Shown here: in pieces, positions 53,277 to 61,731 of the stretch
Layout of the letters: each line of letters opens with the position of its first letter
How positions within the stretch are numbered: position 1 is the stretch's first letter
DNA from: Clostridia bacterium
GTDB lineage: Bacteria; Bacillota; Clostridia; Christensenellales; DTU072
Length of the DNA stretch: 64,000 nucleotides
Direction of reading: 5' to 3'
NCBI GenBank assembly: GCA_017403145.1
Contig: JAFQOO010000001.1
Span: 62,001 to 126,000, forward strand
The notes under the pieces: model-generated
The model's database searches: none
What the model saw: the letters and a program-made list of their open reading frames with translations, nothing else
What the model was told of the DNA's origin: nothing
Translations under genes and position numbers: made by a program

Positions 53277-53999
53277 ATGTTGCTACCAAATGAAGAAATT
53301 TTTGACCTTGAGTGTCACGGATTAAAGATTATCCAATCTAACAAAGGCTACGCATTTACAACTGATGCGGTGCTTCTTGCCAATACCGTAAAAGCCTATA
53401 GGAACGAAACCGTTGTTGAGCTTGGCTCCGGTAGCGCTGTTATAAGCTTGCTTCTTTCCAAGAAAACTCCAGCAAAGGAAATTGTAGGAATAGAGCTCCA
53501 ACCACGCCTAGCAGATATGGCAACGCGCTCTATAGCGTTAAACGAGTTAACGGATAGGGTTAAGATTATAAATTGTAATATGAAAGAGGCGCATTTACAC
53601 CTTACCAAGAGCGTTGACGTCGTATGCGTCAATCCCCCCTATATGGAGTATGATGGTAACGTAGAAGATGCTAGCGAGATTGATATTTGCAAGCGCGAGG
53701 TATTTATCACTCTAAAAGAAGTTGTAGAGTGTGCAAGCCGAATTTTGAAGTATGGTGGTAGATTTTATCTTATCGTCAAGGCGGAGAGGTTAACCGACCT
53801 TATAAGCGCAATGAGGGAGTATAAGATAGAACCTAAAGCTTTTATTCCCGTTCAACCCACCCTTAAAAAAGATATCGATACCATTATCGTAGAGGGTAGA
53901 AAAAACGGTAATAATGGTATAAAGGTATATAAACCTTTGGTTATATGCAACGAAGATGGTAGTTATACCAAAGAAGTAGAGGAGATGTATAGGAAATGA
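53277..53999 (+). CDS. tRNA1(Val) A37 N6-methyltransferase-like protein (TrmN6/YfiC family)
   Basis: A 240-residue SAM-dependent class I methyltransferase. The start at 53277 (MLLPNEEIFDLECHG) fits the family, which begins shortly before LKIIQSNKGYAFTTDAVLLA; a TTG at 53226 would add 17 residues but sits upstream of the -10 box. Motif I is VVELGSGSAVISLLL (about 44-58), and motif IV is CVNPPYM (NPPY, typical of amino-group N-methylation of adenine). The preferred substrate in E. coli is A37 of tRNA-Val; here it is inferred. Its stop overlaps the rsmI start by four bases (ATGA), so both RNA-modifying genes form a unit. Confidence 0.87.
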   Translation: MLLPNEEIFDLECHGLKIIQSNKGYAFTTDAVLLANTVKAYRNETVVELGSGSAVISLLLSKKTPAKEIVGIELQPRLADMATRSIALNELTDRVKIINCNMKEAHLHLTKSVDVVCVNPPYMEYDGNVEDASEIDICKREVFITLKEVVECASRILKYGGRFYLIVKAERLTDLISAMREYKIEPKAFIPVQPTLKKDIDTIIVEGRKNGNNGIKVYKPLVICNEDGSYTKEVEEMYRK

Positions 54000-54799
54000 G
54001 AGGTATTCTATACGTAGTAGGCACGCCGATAGGTAACCTTCAAGATATAACCTTGAGGGCGCTTGAAACCTTAAAGTCCGTCGATATGATTGCTTGTGAG
54101 GATACGCGCCATACTCGCATATTACTCGATAGGTACGAAATAAAAAAGCCTCTCGTTAGCTACTATAAACAAAAGGAGCGCGAGGGTACCGAAAAAATTG
54201 TTGAAGAGCTTGAAAGGGGTGTGAACGTAGCATTGGTTACCGATGCCGGTACGCCTTGCATATCCGACCCCGGCGCAATACTTGTTGCAAAATGTATAGA
54301 GCTTGGTATAGAGGTTCAATCCGTTCCCGGTCCAAGTGCTGTTGCAACCGCTATGAGTGTTGCCGGCGTTTATTCGCCACGTTTTGCATTCATAGGCTTT
54401 TTGCCGGAAAAGAAGGGTGATAAAGATAAGCTCATAGATGAAATAAAGGGATATGATTTACCATTGGTTTTCTATTGTGCGCCCCACGACTTGGATAGAG
54501 TGATAGGTTATCTGTACGAAAAGATGGGCGACCGTCCTTTGACAGTGGTTAAAGAGCTAACCAAGTTGCACGAAACGGTGTACAAAGGCAGGCTCGGTAA
54601 TATCGAGATATTGAACGATAAAGGCGAGTTCGTTTTGATAGTAGAACCGCTACAAAAAGAAGAAAAGGATATCGACGTGGAAGGAGAGCTTCGCGCTTTG
54701 ATAGAGGGCGGAACGCGTAAAAAGGAAGCGGTTAAAATGGTTTCCACAAAATATAATTTACCTAAAAACGACGTTTACTCTATTGCAGTTAAACTATAA
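53996..54799 (+). CDS. rsmI: 16S rRNA (cytidine-1402-2'-O)-methyltransferase
   Basis: SAM enzyme of the tetrapyrrole-methylase fold that methylates the ribose of C1402 in the decoding centre. The 267 residues show LYVVGTPIGNLQDITLRALE at the start, MIACEDTRHTRILL, VTDAGTPCISDPGA, VPGPSAVATAMSVAG and FIGFLPEKKG, all typical. It begins in the four-base ATGA overlap with the methyltransferase gene. It converges on spmB, and the two coding regions overlap by 11 bases (54789-54799), so no terminator separates them. Confidence 0.96.
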   Translation: MRGILYVVGTPIGNLQDITLRALETLKSVDMIACEDTRHTRILLDRYEIKKPLVSYYKQKEREGTEKIVEELERGVNVALVTDAGTPCISDPGAILVAKCIELGIEVQSVPGPSAVATAMSVAGVYSPRFAFIGFLPEKKGDKDKLIDEIKGYDLPLVFYCAPHDLDRVIGYLYEKMGDRPLTVVKELTKLHETVYKGRLGNIEILNDKGEFVLIVEPLQKEEKDIDVEGELRALIEGGTRKKEAVKMVSTKYNLPKNDVYSIAVKL

Positions 54800-55295
54800 G
54801 CCTAGCAAGAGCGCAAGCAACTAAAGTACCGATAAAAGAACTAAACAGGGCGATTGGAATGGCAAGCCCTGTTTTTTTATCCTCTTCAACGGAAAAATAA
54901 ACGCTGGCAACGTAGAATATGGTTTCGGTTGAACCCATTATTATACTTGCGCATATAGAAATATAGCTATCCACTCCGTAGCTAGCATATATGCTTTCAA
55001 GGAGGGCAAGACTACCGCTTCCCGATAGTGGGCGCAGTATGATGAGTTCTAGTAGCTCTTTTGGTATCCCTAGATACATAAATATAGGTGATACTACGTT
55101 GGCTAATAGCTTGCTCATACCGCTCGACTGCATAAGGGATATCGCTATAAATACTGCTACGAGGTTGGGTATAAGGCGTATGGTTAGGTTAAATGCTTCC
55201 TTTATTCCATCGGTTAGACTATCAAGAAAACTTACCTTTTTTATCGCCGAAAGGGTGAATGCGGAAACTAGAATTATAGGCACCAAATAATTCAT
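54789..55295 (-). CDS. spmB: Spore maturation protein B
   Basis: A 168-residue membrane protein with about four helices and a nucleoside-recognition (Gate) domain. LRPLSGSGSLALLESIY (about 88-104) and the preceding LIPNLVAVFIAISLMQSSGM are characteristic. In B. subtilis SpmA and SpmB are needed for spore core dehydration. The ATG overlaps the spmA stop by four bases (ATGA at 55292-55295). The 3' end overlaps rsmI on the other strand. The pair is good evidence of sporulation. Confidence 0.93.
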   Translation of the reverse strand: MNYLVPIILVSAFTLSAIKKVSFLDSLTDGIKEAFNLTIRLIPNLVAVFIAISLMQSSGMSKLLANVVSPIFMYLGIPKELLELIILRPLSGSGSLALLESIYASYGVDSYISICASIIMGSTETIFYVASVYFSVEEDKKTGLAIPIALFSSFIGTLVACALARLIV

Positions 55296-55822
55296 TTTTT
55301 TACTAGTACTTTTACTAAAGCTATGCCTATTGCTGTTGTGATAAATGTGGCAATTAGAGAGGGTAAAATTATATCGATGCTACTTCCTTTTGCGTAACGC
55401 ATTGCAACAACTGTGGTTGGAATAAGCTGAATAGAAAGAGAATTTATTACCACAAGCATAATTTTGTTCTTTTTAGATGCCATATTTTGCATTGCTTTTA
55501 GTCCGCTTGGCGTAGAGGCTCCGCCAATACCGAGAAGGTTGCTACTAAGGTTGATACTTAGCTGTTCATAGGCTTTTTCTTTTTCCAAAGGAAAAAGAAC
55601 ATTGTTAATAGGACGCAGTACTCTTTCGCATTTTTTGTTCACTCCACATCTTTCTAGTATCTTGGTTACGGGAAGCCAAACGCAATAGGAAGCGAATAAT
55701 AGTGGTAAAAATTTAATAGTATTTTCACATCCTGACATTATGCTTGGAATAAGGGTTGTCGGTTCCTTTATAATTATCAAAATCGAACACCCGATATAGA
55801 TACATAGAAGGACAATATTCAT
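55292..55822 (-). CDS. spmA: Spore maturation protein A
   Basis: A 176-residue membrane protein of the same Gate family as SpmB. Typical segments are GCENTIKFLPLLFASYCVW, LLGIGGASTPSGLKAMQNM (about 95-113) and NSLSIQLIPTTVVAMR. Works with SpmB in spore core dehydration; the molecule moved is unknown. There is no AGGAG before the ATG. On the minus strand TAAAAT (55833-55828) lies five bases before the start, giving a possible leaderless mRNA. In B. subtilis the operon is made under a sporulation sigma factor; the promoter here cannot be assigned. Divergent from uxuA with 77 bases between. Confidence 0.93.
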   Translation of the reverse strand: MNIVLLCIYIGCSILIIIKEPTTLIPSIMSGCENTIKFLPLLFASYCVWLPVTKILERCGVNKKCERVLRPINNVLFPLEKEKAYEQLSINLSSNLLGIGGASTPSGLKAMQNMASKKNKIMLVVINSLSIQLIPTTVVAMRYAKGSSIDIILPSLIATFITTAIGIALVKVLVKK

Positions 55823-55864
55823 ATTAAATTTTATTCGTGCGCGTAATAAATATTACAAAGGGTA

Positions 55865-55893
55865 TTGATTTACAAAATTTGGTGTGATAAAAT
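55865..55893 (+). promoter_or_regulatory. uxuA operon promoter, six bases before the ATG
   Basis: TTGATT (55865-55870), 17-base spacer, TAAAAT (55888-55893) with TG at the extended -10, then six bases and ATG at 55900. No AGGAG in between, so the mRNA may be leaderless; a second in-frame ATG at 55906 is the alternative. Confidence 0.65.
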
Positions 55894-55899
55894 ATAGCT

Positions 55900-56940
55900 A
55901 TGAAAATGACGTTTAGATGGTATGGTCCTAAGGACAGCATATCGATACAAAGTATATCACAAATCCCCGCAGTCGAAGGCGTTGTCTCGGCAGTTTATGG
56001 GGTACCCGTTGGCGAGGTCTGGAGCGATGAGGCTATTCTTACTCTAAAAAACACCGCAAACGCTAACGGCTTAACCTTTGAAGTGGTAGAATCTGTTCCC
56101 GTTCACGAGGATATCAAATTAGGTGCGCCCACCCGCGATAAGTTAATAGCGAATTATTGCGAAAATATAAGACGTCTTGCAAAGCACGGCGTTAAATGTA
56201 TTTGCTACAACTTTATGCCCGTTTTCGATTGGCTACGTAGCGAAATGGAGCGTCAATTAGCCGATGGCTCTAACGCGCTCGCATACGATGAAGAAACCGT
56301 GCTTGCTCTCAACCCCCTCAAGACCACTCTTTCACTCCCCGGTTGGGACGAGAGTTACACTCACGAGGAAATGGTTGAACTTTTGAACGCATATAAGGAT
56401 ATCGACGAGGATAAGCTTTTTGAAAACCTAAAGTATTTCCTAGATAGAGTTATCCCCGTTGCAGAAGAATGCGACGTAACTATGGCTATCCACCCCGACG
56501 ACCCACCGTGGGGTATTTTCGGCTTGCCTAGAATTATCACCGACAAGGTAAATCTAAAGAGATTTTTGGATTTGTATCCTAGTAGATATAACGGTGTTAC
56601 TTTCTGTACCGGTAGCTGGGGCGCAAGCGTAGATAACGACCTTATCGAAATGATAAATATCGCAAAGGGTAGAATTCACTTTGTACATTTGCGTAATATT
56701 AAGCACACCGGCTATAGAAGATTCGAGGAATCGGGCCATCTAACTTCCAAAGGAAGTTTGGATATGTACAAAATCGTTAAGGCACTAGTCGACGCGGGCT
56801 TTGACGGATACGTTCGTCCCGACCACGGTAGAATGATTTGGGGTGAAACCGGTAAACCCGGCTACGGTTTGTACGATAGAGCTCTTGGCGCGATGTACCT
56901 ATACGGACTAATCGAAGCGGTTGAGCAAGAAAACAAATAA
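55900..56940 (+). CDS. uxuA: Mannonate dehydratase
   Basis: Dehydrates D-mannonate to 2-keto-3-deoxygluconate in hexuronate breakdown. The 346 residues have the family length. It begins MTFRWYGPKDSISIQSI, contains VPVHEDIKLG, YNFMPVFDWLR, the metal/active-site stretch AIHPDDPPWGIFGLPRI (about 197-213), FCTGSWGAS, HLRNIK and RPDHGRMIWGE. First gene of a run of five that extends to 61637. The ATG has no ribosome binding site; see the promoter at 55865. The substrate is known from the family, not shown here. Confidence 0.94.
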   Translation: MKMTFRWYGPKDSISIQSISQIPAVEGVVSAVYGVPVGEVWSDEAILTLKNTANANGLTFEVVESVPVHEDIKLGAPTRDKLIANYCENIRRLAKHGVKCICYNFMPVFDWLRSEMERQLADGSNALAYDEETVLALNPLKTTLSLPGWDESYTHEEMVELLNAYKDIDEDKLFENLKYFLDRVIPVAEECDVTMAIHPDDPPWGIFGLPRIITDKVNLKRFLDLYPSRYNGVTFCTGSWGASVDNDLIEMINIAKGRIHFVHLRNIKHTGYRRFEESGHLTSKGSLDMYKIVKALVDAGFDGYVRPDHGRMIWGETGKPGYGLYDRALGAMYLYGLIEAVEQENK

Positions 56941-56960
56941 TTGATAGTTTAGGAGAAAAT

Positions 56961-57806
56961 ATGAAACGTTATAACGTAGATTTAAGCGGTAAAAACGTTG
57001 CCATTACCGGTGCTGCAGGTGCAATTTGCGCAGAGTTTGCTATCGAAATGGCAAAGGTGGGAGCAAGAGTTGCTCTACTAGATATAAACTTAGAAAAGGC
57101 ACAAGAAGTTGCCGATAAGATTAACCAAGCAGGTGGTTTTGCACGCGCATATTATGCAAACGTACTCGACCGTGCTTGCCTAGAGGAATGCTACGAAAAG
57201 GTAGTAGCAGATTTCGGTTCCGTTAACATTCTCGTTAACGGTGCAGGCGGTAACCACCCCAGCGCAACTACCGATAAGGAATACTATGAGGCAGGCGATA
57301 TCAACGACGAAAGCGTAAAGAGCTTTTTCGATTTGCCCAACGCACCCATTTCCAAGATATTCGACCTTAACTTTACTTCCATTTTGTTGACCACCCAAGC
57401 ATTTGCAAAGGGTATGGTTGAAAATGGTGGAAATATAATAAATATTTCCTCTATGAATTCCTATCGTCCTTTGACCAAGATACCAGCATATTCTGCAGCG
57501 AAATCGGCAGTTTCCAACTTTACCGAGTGGCTAGCAGTTCACTTTGCAGGTGTGGGTATAAGAGTAAACGCAATAGCTCCCGGATTCTTTGTAGGTAACC
57601 AAAATAGGGGCTTGCTTTATACCGATAAAGGCGAACTAACTCCCCGTTCACACAAGATTATTTCCCATACTCCTATGGGTAGATTTGGTGAACTTAGCGA
57701 GCTGGTTGGCACTCTTATGTGGCTTGCCGACGACGAGTTTAGTGGCTTTGTAACCGGTATCGTTGTTCCCGTTGACGGTGGATTTAGCGCATATTCGGGT
57801 GTATAA
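56961..57806 (+). CDS. SDR-family oxidoreductase, probable D-mannonate oxidoreductase (fructuronate reductase)
   Basis: NAD(P)-dependent short-chain dehydrogenase, 281 residues. The dinucleotide loop reads TGAAGAICAEFA (about 16-27), where Cys replaces the last Gly of TGxxxGxG, a change seen in the fructuronate-reductase-like SDR branch. NGAGGN, the catalytic Ser in NISSMNS, YSAAK (Tyr and Lys) and the C-terminal VVPVDGGFSAYSGV complete the fold. Coming 20 bases after uxuA with AGGAG, it most likely reduces fructuronate to mannonate, the step before UxuA. That role is inferred from family and context. Confidence 0.85.
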   Translation: MKRYNVDLSGKNVAITGAAGAICAEFAIEMAKVGARVALLDINLEKAQEVADKINQAGGFARAYYANVLDRACLEECYEKVVADFGSVNILVNGAGGNHPSATTDKEYYEAGDINDESVKSFFDLPNAPISKIFDLNFTSILLTTQAFAKGMVENGGNIINISSMNSYRPLTKIPAYSAAKSAVSNFTEWLAVHFAGVGIRVNAIAPGFFVGNQNRGLLYTDKGELTPRSHKIISHTPMGRFGELSELVGTLMWLADDEFSGFVTGIVVPVDGGFSAYSGV

Positions 57807-57838
57807 CATCATTTAGTTTAACGCAGGAGGAGAGAATT

Positions 57839-58765
57839 ATGAAAGTCGCGATTTCGGGCTTTTATGACGAAGTTAGTTTAAAGTTAGACCAACAAATAGC
57901 ATTGCTTAACGAGTTGGGCGAAAAATATATGTGTCCCCGTATGGTTGATGGTAAAAACATTGCCGACTATACGGTAGAGGAGTTTGTAGAGAAGATTAAA
58001 CCTCGCCTAGATGCTCACGGTATCAAATTTAGCTCTATCGGTAGTCCTATAGGTAAGGTTGATATCAACGACGAAGCGGGCTTTGAAAAGCAACTCAAAC
58101 AGCTAGCCGAACTAGTAAAGATTTGCGAGGTTATGGATTGCAAGTATATAAGAATGTTCAGTTTCTTTATGCCAAAGAATTGCGAGCCTCAAAAATATCG
58201 TGATAAGGTACTTGAAAAATTATCCAAGTTCCTCGACGTAGTGGAAAATAGTTCGGTTATACTGCTCCACGAAAACGAAAAGGAAATCTATGGTGATACT
58301 TACGAACGTTGTCTTGACTTGTATCACACCATAAATAGTCCCAAGTTCAAGCTTATATACGATGCTTCCAACTATATCCAAGTAGGTTGCAACCCCAACG
58401 TTGCGTACGAGGCGGTAAAGGAATACGTAGTATACTATCATATGAAGGACTGCGATGCCGAAACCAACGTAGAGATGCCTCTTGGCTTAGGGTTTACTGA
58501 CTATAAATCCATATTCAAAGATTTGGAAGCAAGAGGTTACGAAGGCTTTATGACTATGGAACCTCATACCCAAAAGTATGCTCTTGGTAGAAGAGTTATG
58601 GGCTTTTTGCCCTTCTTAAAATTCGTTAAACCCGATTTTTACAAGGGCTTCCGCAAGATAGACAAAAAACTTGGAGTATCTTTATTCAAGAAGATTACAC
58701 CTAAAGACGTATTCGTTATGCAATACGAAAATCTCAAGAAATTCCTAGAAGAAGCAGGTAAATAA
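57839..58765 (+). CDS. Sugar phosphate isomerase/epimerase family TIM barrel protein
   Basis: A 308-residue protein of the xylose-isomerase-like/AP-endonuclease-2-like barrel group. Metal-binding style segments are visible: LLHENEKEIYGDT (His, Glu), YDASNYIQVG (Asp), YYHMKDCDAE (His) and MTMEPHT (Glu). Such proteins interconvert sugars or inositol derivatives. GGAGGAG lies before the ATG. It is directly followed (one base gap) by a Gfo/Idh/MocA dehydrogenase, a common pairing for isomerisation plus oxidation of an unusual sugar. Substrate unknown. Confidence 0.84.
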   Translation: MKVAISGFYDEVSLKLDQQIALLNELGEKYMCPRMVDGKNIADYTVEEFVEKIKPRLDAHGIKFSSIGSPIGKVDINDEAGFEKQLKQLAELVKICEVMDCKYIRMFSFFMPKNCEPQKYRDKVLEKLSKFLDVVENSSVILLHENEKEIYGDTYERCLDLYHTINSPKFKLIYDASNYIQVGCNPNVAYEAVKEYVVYYHMKDCDAETNVEMPLGLGFTDYKSIFKDLEARGYEGFMTMEPHTQKYALGRRVMGFLPFLKFVKPDFYKGFRKIDKKLGVSLFKKITPKDVFVMQYENLKKFLEEAGK

Positions 58766-58766
58766 T

Positions 58767-59918
58767 ATGGATAAGTTAAGATATGGTATCATAGGTGTTG
58801 GTAAACAAGGCTCGAAATATGCTTTTATACTTACTTCGGGCTTGGTAAAAAATGCTACCCTTACCGCTGTATGCGATATAGAAGAAAGTCGTATTGCTTG
58901 GGCAAAAGAGAAGCTTGAAGGCAAAGGCGTAAAGGTATTTACCGATTACAAAGAAATGATAGATAGCGGTTTATGTGATGCAGTTATGGTAGAAACACCC
59001 CACTACGACCACCCCGTAATCGCAACCTATGCTTTGAGTAAAAATATTCACACTCTAATCGATAAGCCTGCTGGCGTTTATACAAAAGCCATAAGAGAGC
59101 TTAACGAGTATGCCGAAGAAAAGGCAAAAGAGGGAGTTAAGTTTGGTATTATGTATAACCAACGTACCAATCCCCTATATAAGTATGCAAAAGAGCTCGT
59201 AGAAGCGGGTAGAATAGGGGAACTCAAGCGTATAAATTGGATAATTACCGATTGGTATCGTCCCCAAGCCTATTACGACCAAGGCGGTTGGAGAGGCACT
59301 TGGGAAGGTGAAGGCGGCGGAGTACTTATCAATCAATGCCCCCATCAATTGGACCTATTCCAATGGCTAGGCGGTATGCCCTCAACCATTCGCGGATATG
59401 CTCAAGTAGGTAAAAATCGTAACATCAGCGTTGAAAACGACGTTACTGCATATATGGAGTACGCTAACGGAGCCACCGGCTTGTTCGTAACCTCCACGCA
59501 CGACTTCCCCGGCACCAATAGACTAGAAATAGATGGTAACAAGGGTAAACTTGTAATAGAGGGTAATCGTTTGGAGTTCACCGAGCTCGAAGTTGCAGAA
59601 ACCGAATTTAACGCAACCAATAAAAAGTTTATGCCCAAAATCCCTTCCAAGAAAATCGTTAAGAAGATGAGCAAGTTGAGAGAGGGATATATGTACGTTA
59701 AAGAGCAACATTGTGGCATTATGAAGAACTTCACCAACCACGTTTTGAATGGTGAAGCTCTAATCGCTCCCGGATGCGAGGGCATCAACGGACTAACCAT
59801 TTCTAATGCCATACATCTATCAAGTTGGCTAGGTAAGGAAGTTAAACTTCCTATCGACGAGGACCTATATATCGAGGAACTCAATAAACGTATTGAAGAA
59901 GAAAAAAATAACAAATAA
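58767..59918 (+). CDS. Gfo/Idh/MocA family oxidoreductase
   Basis: NAD(P)-dependent sugar dehydrogenase, 383 residues. N-terminal Rossmann fold: GIIGVGKQGSKYAF (about 7-20), VCDIEESR, the MVETPHYDH segment and DKPAGVYTKA, a variant of the EKP motif with its catalytic Lys. The C-terminal alpha/beta part has GWRGTWEGEGGGVLINQCPH followed by QLDLFQWLGG, the usual region with the active-site His. It starts one base after the isomerase stop. Probably oxidises or epimerises a sugar or sugar acid in the uxuA operon; the substrate cannot be named. Confidence 0.88.
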   Translation: MDKLRYGIIGVGKQGSKYAFILTSGLVKNATLTAVCDIEESRIAWAKEKLEGKGVKVFTDYKEMIDSGLCDAVMVETPHYDHPVIATYALSKNIHTLIDKPAGVYTKAIRELNEYAEEKAKEGVKFGIMYNQRTNPLYKYAKELVEAGRIGELKRINWIITDWYRPQAYYDQGGWRGTWEGEGGGVLINQCPHQLDLFQWLGGMPSTIRGYAQVGKNRNISVENDVTAYMEYANGATGLFVTSTHDFPGTNRLEIDGNKGKLVIEGNRLEFTELEVAETEFNATNKKFMPKIPSKKIVKKMSKLREGYMYVKEQHCGIMKNFTNHVLNGEALIAPGCEGINGLTISNAIHLSSWLGKEVKLPIDEDLYIEELNKRIEEEKNNK

Positions 59919-59939
59919 ATAACACTATAAGGAGTAATT

Positions 59940-61637
59940 ATGAAGACCGGTTGGTACAAAGACGCAGTTTTTTATCAAATCTACCCCAGAAGCTTTTGCG
60001 ATTCTAACGGAGATGGTATAGGTGATATCCGTGGTATTATCTCTAAACTAGATTACCTAAAAGACCTAGGTATTAACGCAGTATGGCTTTCCCCCGTTTA
60101 CAAAACTCCCAACGACGATAACGGATATGATATTTCCGATTATCGCGACATCAATCCCGAATTCGGCACCCTTGATGATTGGAAGGAAATGATAGCTGGT
60201 ATGCACGAACGTGGCATAAAGCTAGTTATGGACCTTGTTGTAAACCACACCTCCGACGAGCACGCTTGGTTCCAAGAATCCAGAAAGAGCAAGGATAATC
60301 CATATCGTGATTACTATATTTGGAGAAAGGGCAGAGGTAAAGATGGCAAACGTCCTCCAAATAACTGGTCCTCTCGTTTCGTAGGTCCCGCTTGGGATTA
60401 TGACGAAGCTACCGGCGAGTGGTATCTACATTTGTTTAGCAAAAAGCAACCCGACCTCAATTGGGAAAATCCCAAAGTAAGACAAGAGGTTATCGATATT
60501 TGTAACTATTGGTTCGAGCTTGGCGTAGACGGTTTCCGTTGCGACGTTATTACCTATATCAGTAAGGCAGACGGTCTACCCAACGGTAAGTGGAACCCCG
60601 TTATGTGTGGTGATGAACATTTTGTTCTTGGTCCTAACATTCACGAATATCTAAACCAAGTAAATCGTGAAGCTTGGTCAAAGTACGATACTATGATAGT
60701 CGGCGAAGCTATCGGTTGTAAGTACGTAGACGCACCTTCCATCATTGCCGAAAGTCGTAACGAACTAGACAGTGCTATCACCTTCGAGCTAATGGAAGTA
60801 GATATGTGGATGAACTTCTTCCCCTTGAAGTTAAATCTTCCCAAGTTCAAGGCAGTTCAACGCGGATGGCAAAATCTACCCAAAGAATGCTGGAATACCC
60901 TTTACTACGAAAACCACGACCAACCTCGTTCCATAACCCGTTATGGTAACGGATATGGTATCTATAGAAAGGAACTAGGCAAAATGCTAGCAGTTTCCTA
61001 CTTTATGCTCCGTGGTACCCCTTACGTTTACGAAGGTCAAGAAATCGGTATGACCAATATCGACCTCAAGCAAGAGGAATACGTTGATATTATGGCAACC
61101 CGTATCTTTAGCATCATCGGTAAGGTAGCACCCTTCTTGATGCCTATCGCACGTTGGGCAATGAGCAAGCGCGCTAGAGACCACGCAAGAACTCCTATGC
61201 AATGGGAAGATAAGACGGGCGCAGGTTTCACTACCGGTAAACCTTGGATGAAGATTAACCGCAATTTGGGTGAAATCAACGTTGCTCACGACCTAAAGAA
61301 CCCCAACTCTATCTTGAACTTCTATAAAGAGCTTATCGCGTTTAGAAAGGGCAACGAAGTTATTCGCGACGGTGAATATATCGAATACTTCGAAAAGCAC
61401 AGAAAGGTATATTGCTACGAAAGAAATCTAAACGGACATCGTTACATAGTAATTTGTAACTTTGCTGAAAAGAAGGTAAGCCTTAACGTTGACAAGATTC
61501 CCGGGGCAAGTGAAGCCGAACTCATTATTCACAACTGGGCAAATGCACAACAAAAGTTAGGCGATAGCATATTACTTCGTCCTTATGAAGCTGTTGTATA
61601 TGAAATCGGTGGAACAAAAAACGGTGTAGAGAAATAA
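59940..61637 (+). CDS. GH13 alpha-glucosidase (oligo-1,6-glucosidase type, GH13_31)
   Basis: Cytoplasmic glucosidase, 565 residues, that removes alpha-linked glucose from oligosaccharides. The protein begins WYKDAVFYQIYPRSFCDSNG as in oligo-1,6-glucosidases. Conserved regions: DLVVNHTSDEH, the nucleophile region DGFRCDVITYI (Asp near 200; the V-I after it helps set linkage), acid/base VGEAIG (Glu near 256) and ENHDQPRS (about 324-331). AAGGAG lies upstream. It ends the uxuA operon, suggesting that the operon handles a glucose-containing uronate or oligosaccharide. Linkage choice is inferred from family. Confidence 0.93.
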   Translation: MKTGWYKDAVFYQIYPRSFCDSNGDGIGDIRGIISKLDYLKDLGINAVWLSPVYKTPNDDNGYDISDYRDINPEFGTLDDWKEMIAGMHERGIKLVMDLVVNHTSDEHAWFQESRKSKDNPYRDYYIWRKGRGKDGKRPPNNWSSRFVGPAWDYDEATGEWYLHLFSKKQPDLNWENPKVRQEVIDICNYWFELGVDGFRCDVITYISKADGLPNGKWNPVMCGDEHFVLGPNIHEYLNQVNREAWSKYDTMIVGEAIGCKYVDAPSIIAESRNELDSAITFELMEVDMWMNFFPLKLNLPKFKAVQRGWQNLPKECWNTLYYENHDQPRSITRYGNGYGIYRKELGKMLAVSYFMLRGTPYVYEGQEIGMTNIDLKQEEYVDIMATRIFSIIGKVAPFLMPIARWAMSKRARDHARTPMQWEDKTGAGFTTGKPWMKINRNLGEINVAHDLKNPNSILNFYKELIAFRKGNEVIRDGEYIEYFEKHRKVYCYERNLNGHRYIVICNFAEKKVSLNVDKIPGASEAELIIHNWANAQQKLGDSILLRPYEAVVYEIGGTKNGVEK

Positions 61638-61685
61638 ATATAAACTCTATATTAGCACAACAAATAAAATCTGAATAAAATAAAT

Positions 61686-61718
61686 AAGAGCCACTCTAAT
61701 GAGTGGCTCTTTTGTTTT
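61686..61718. terminator. Bidirectional terminator between the GH13 glucosidase and gapA
   Basis: AAGAGCCACTC, loop TAAT, GAGTGGCTCTT then TTGTTTTT: an 11-bp perfect stem. It can stop both converging units. Confidence 0.93.
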
Positions 61719-61731
61719 TGTTTGAACTTGA

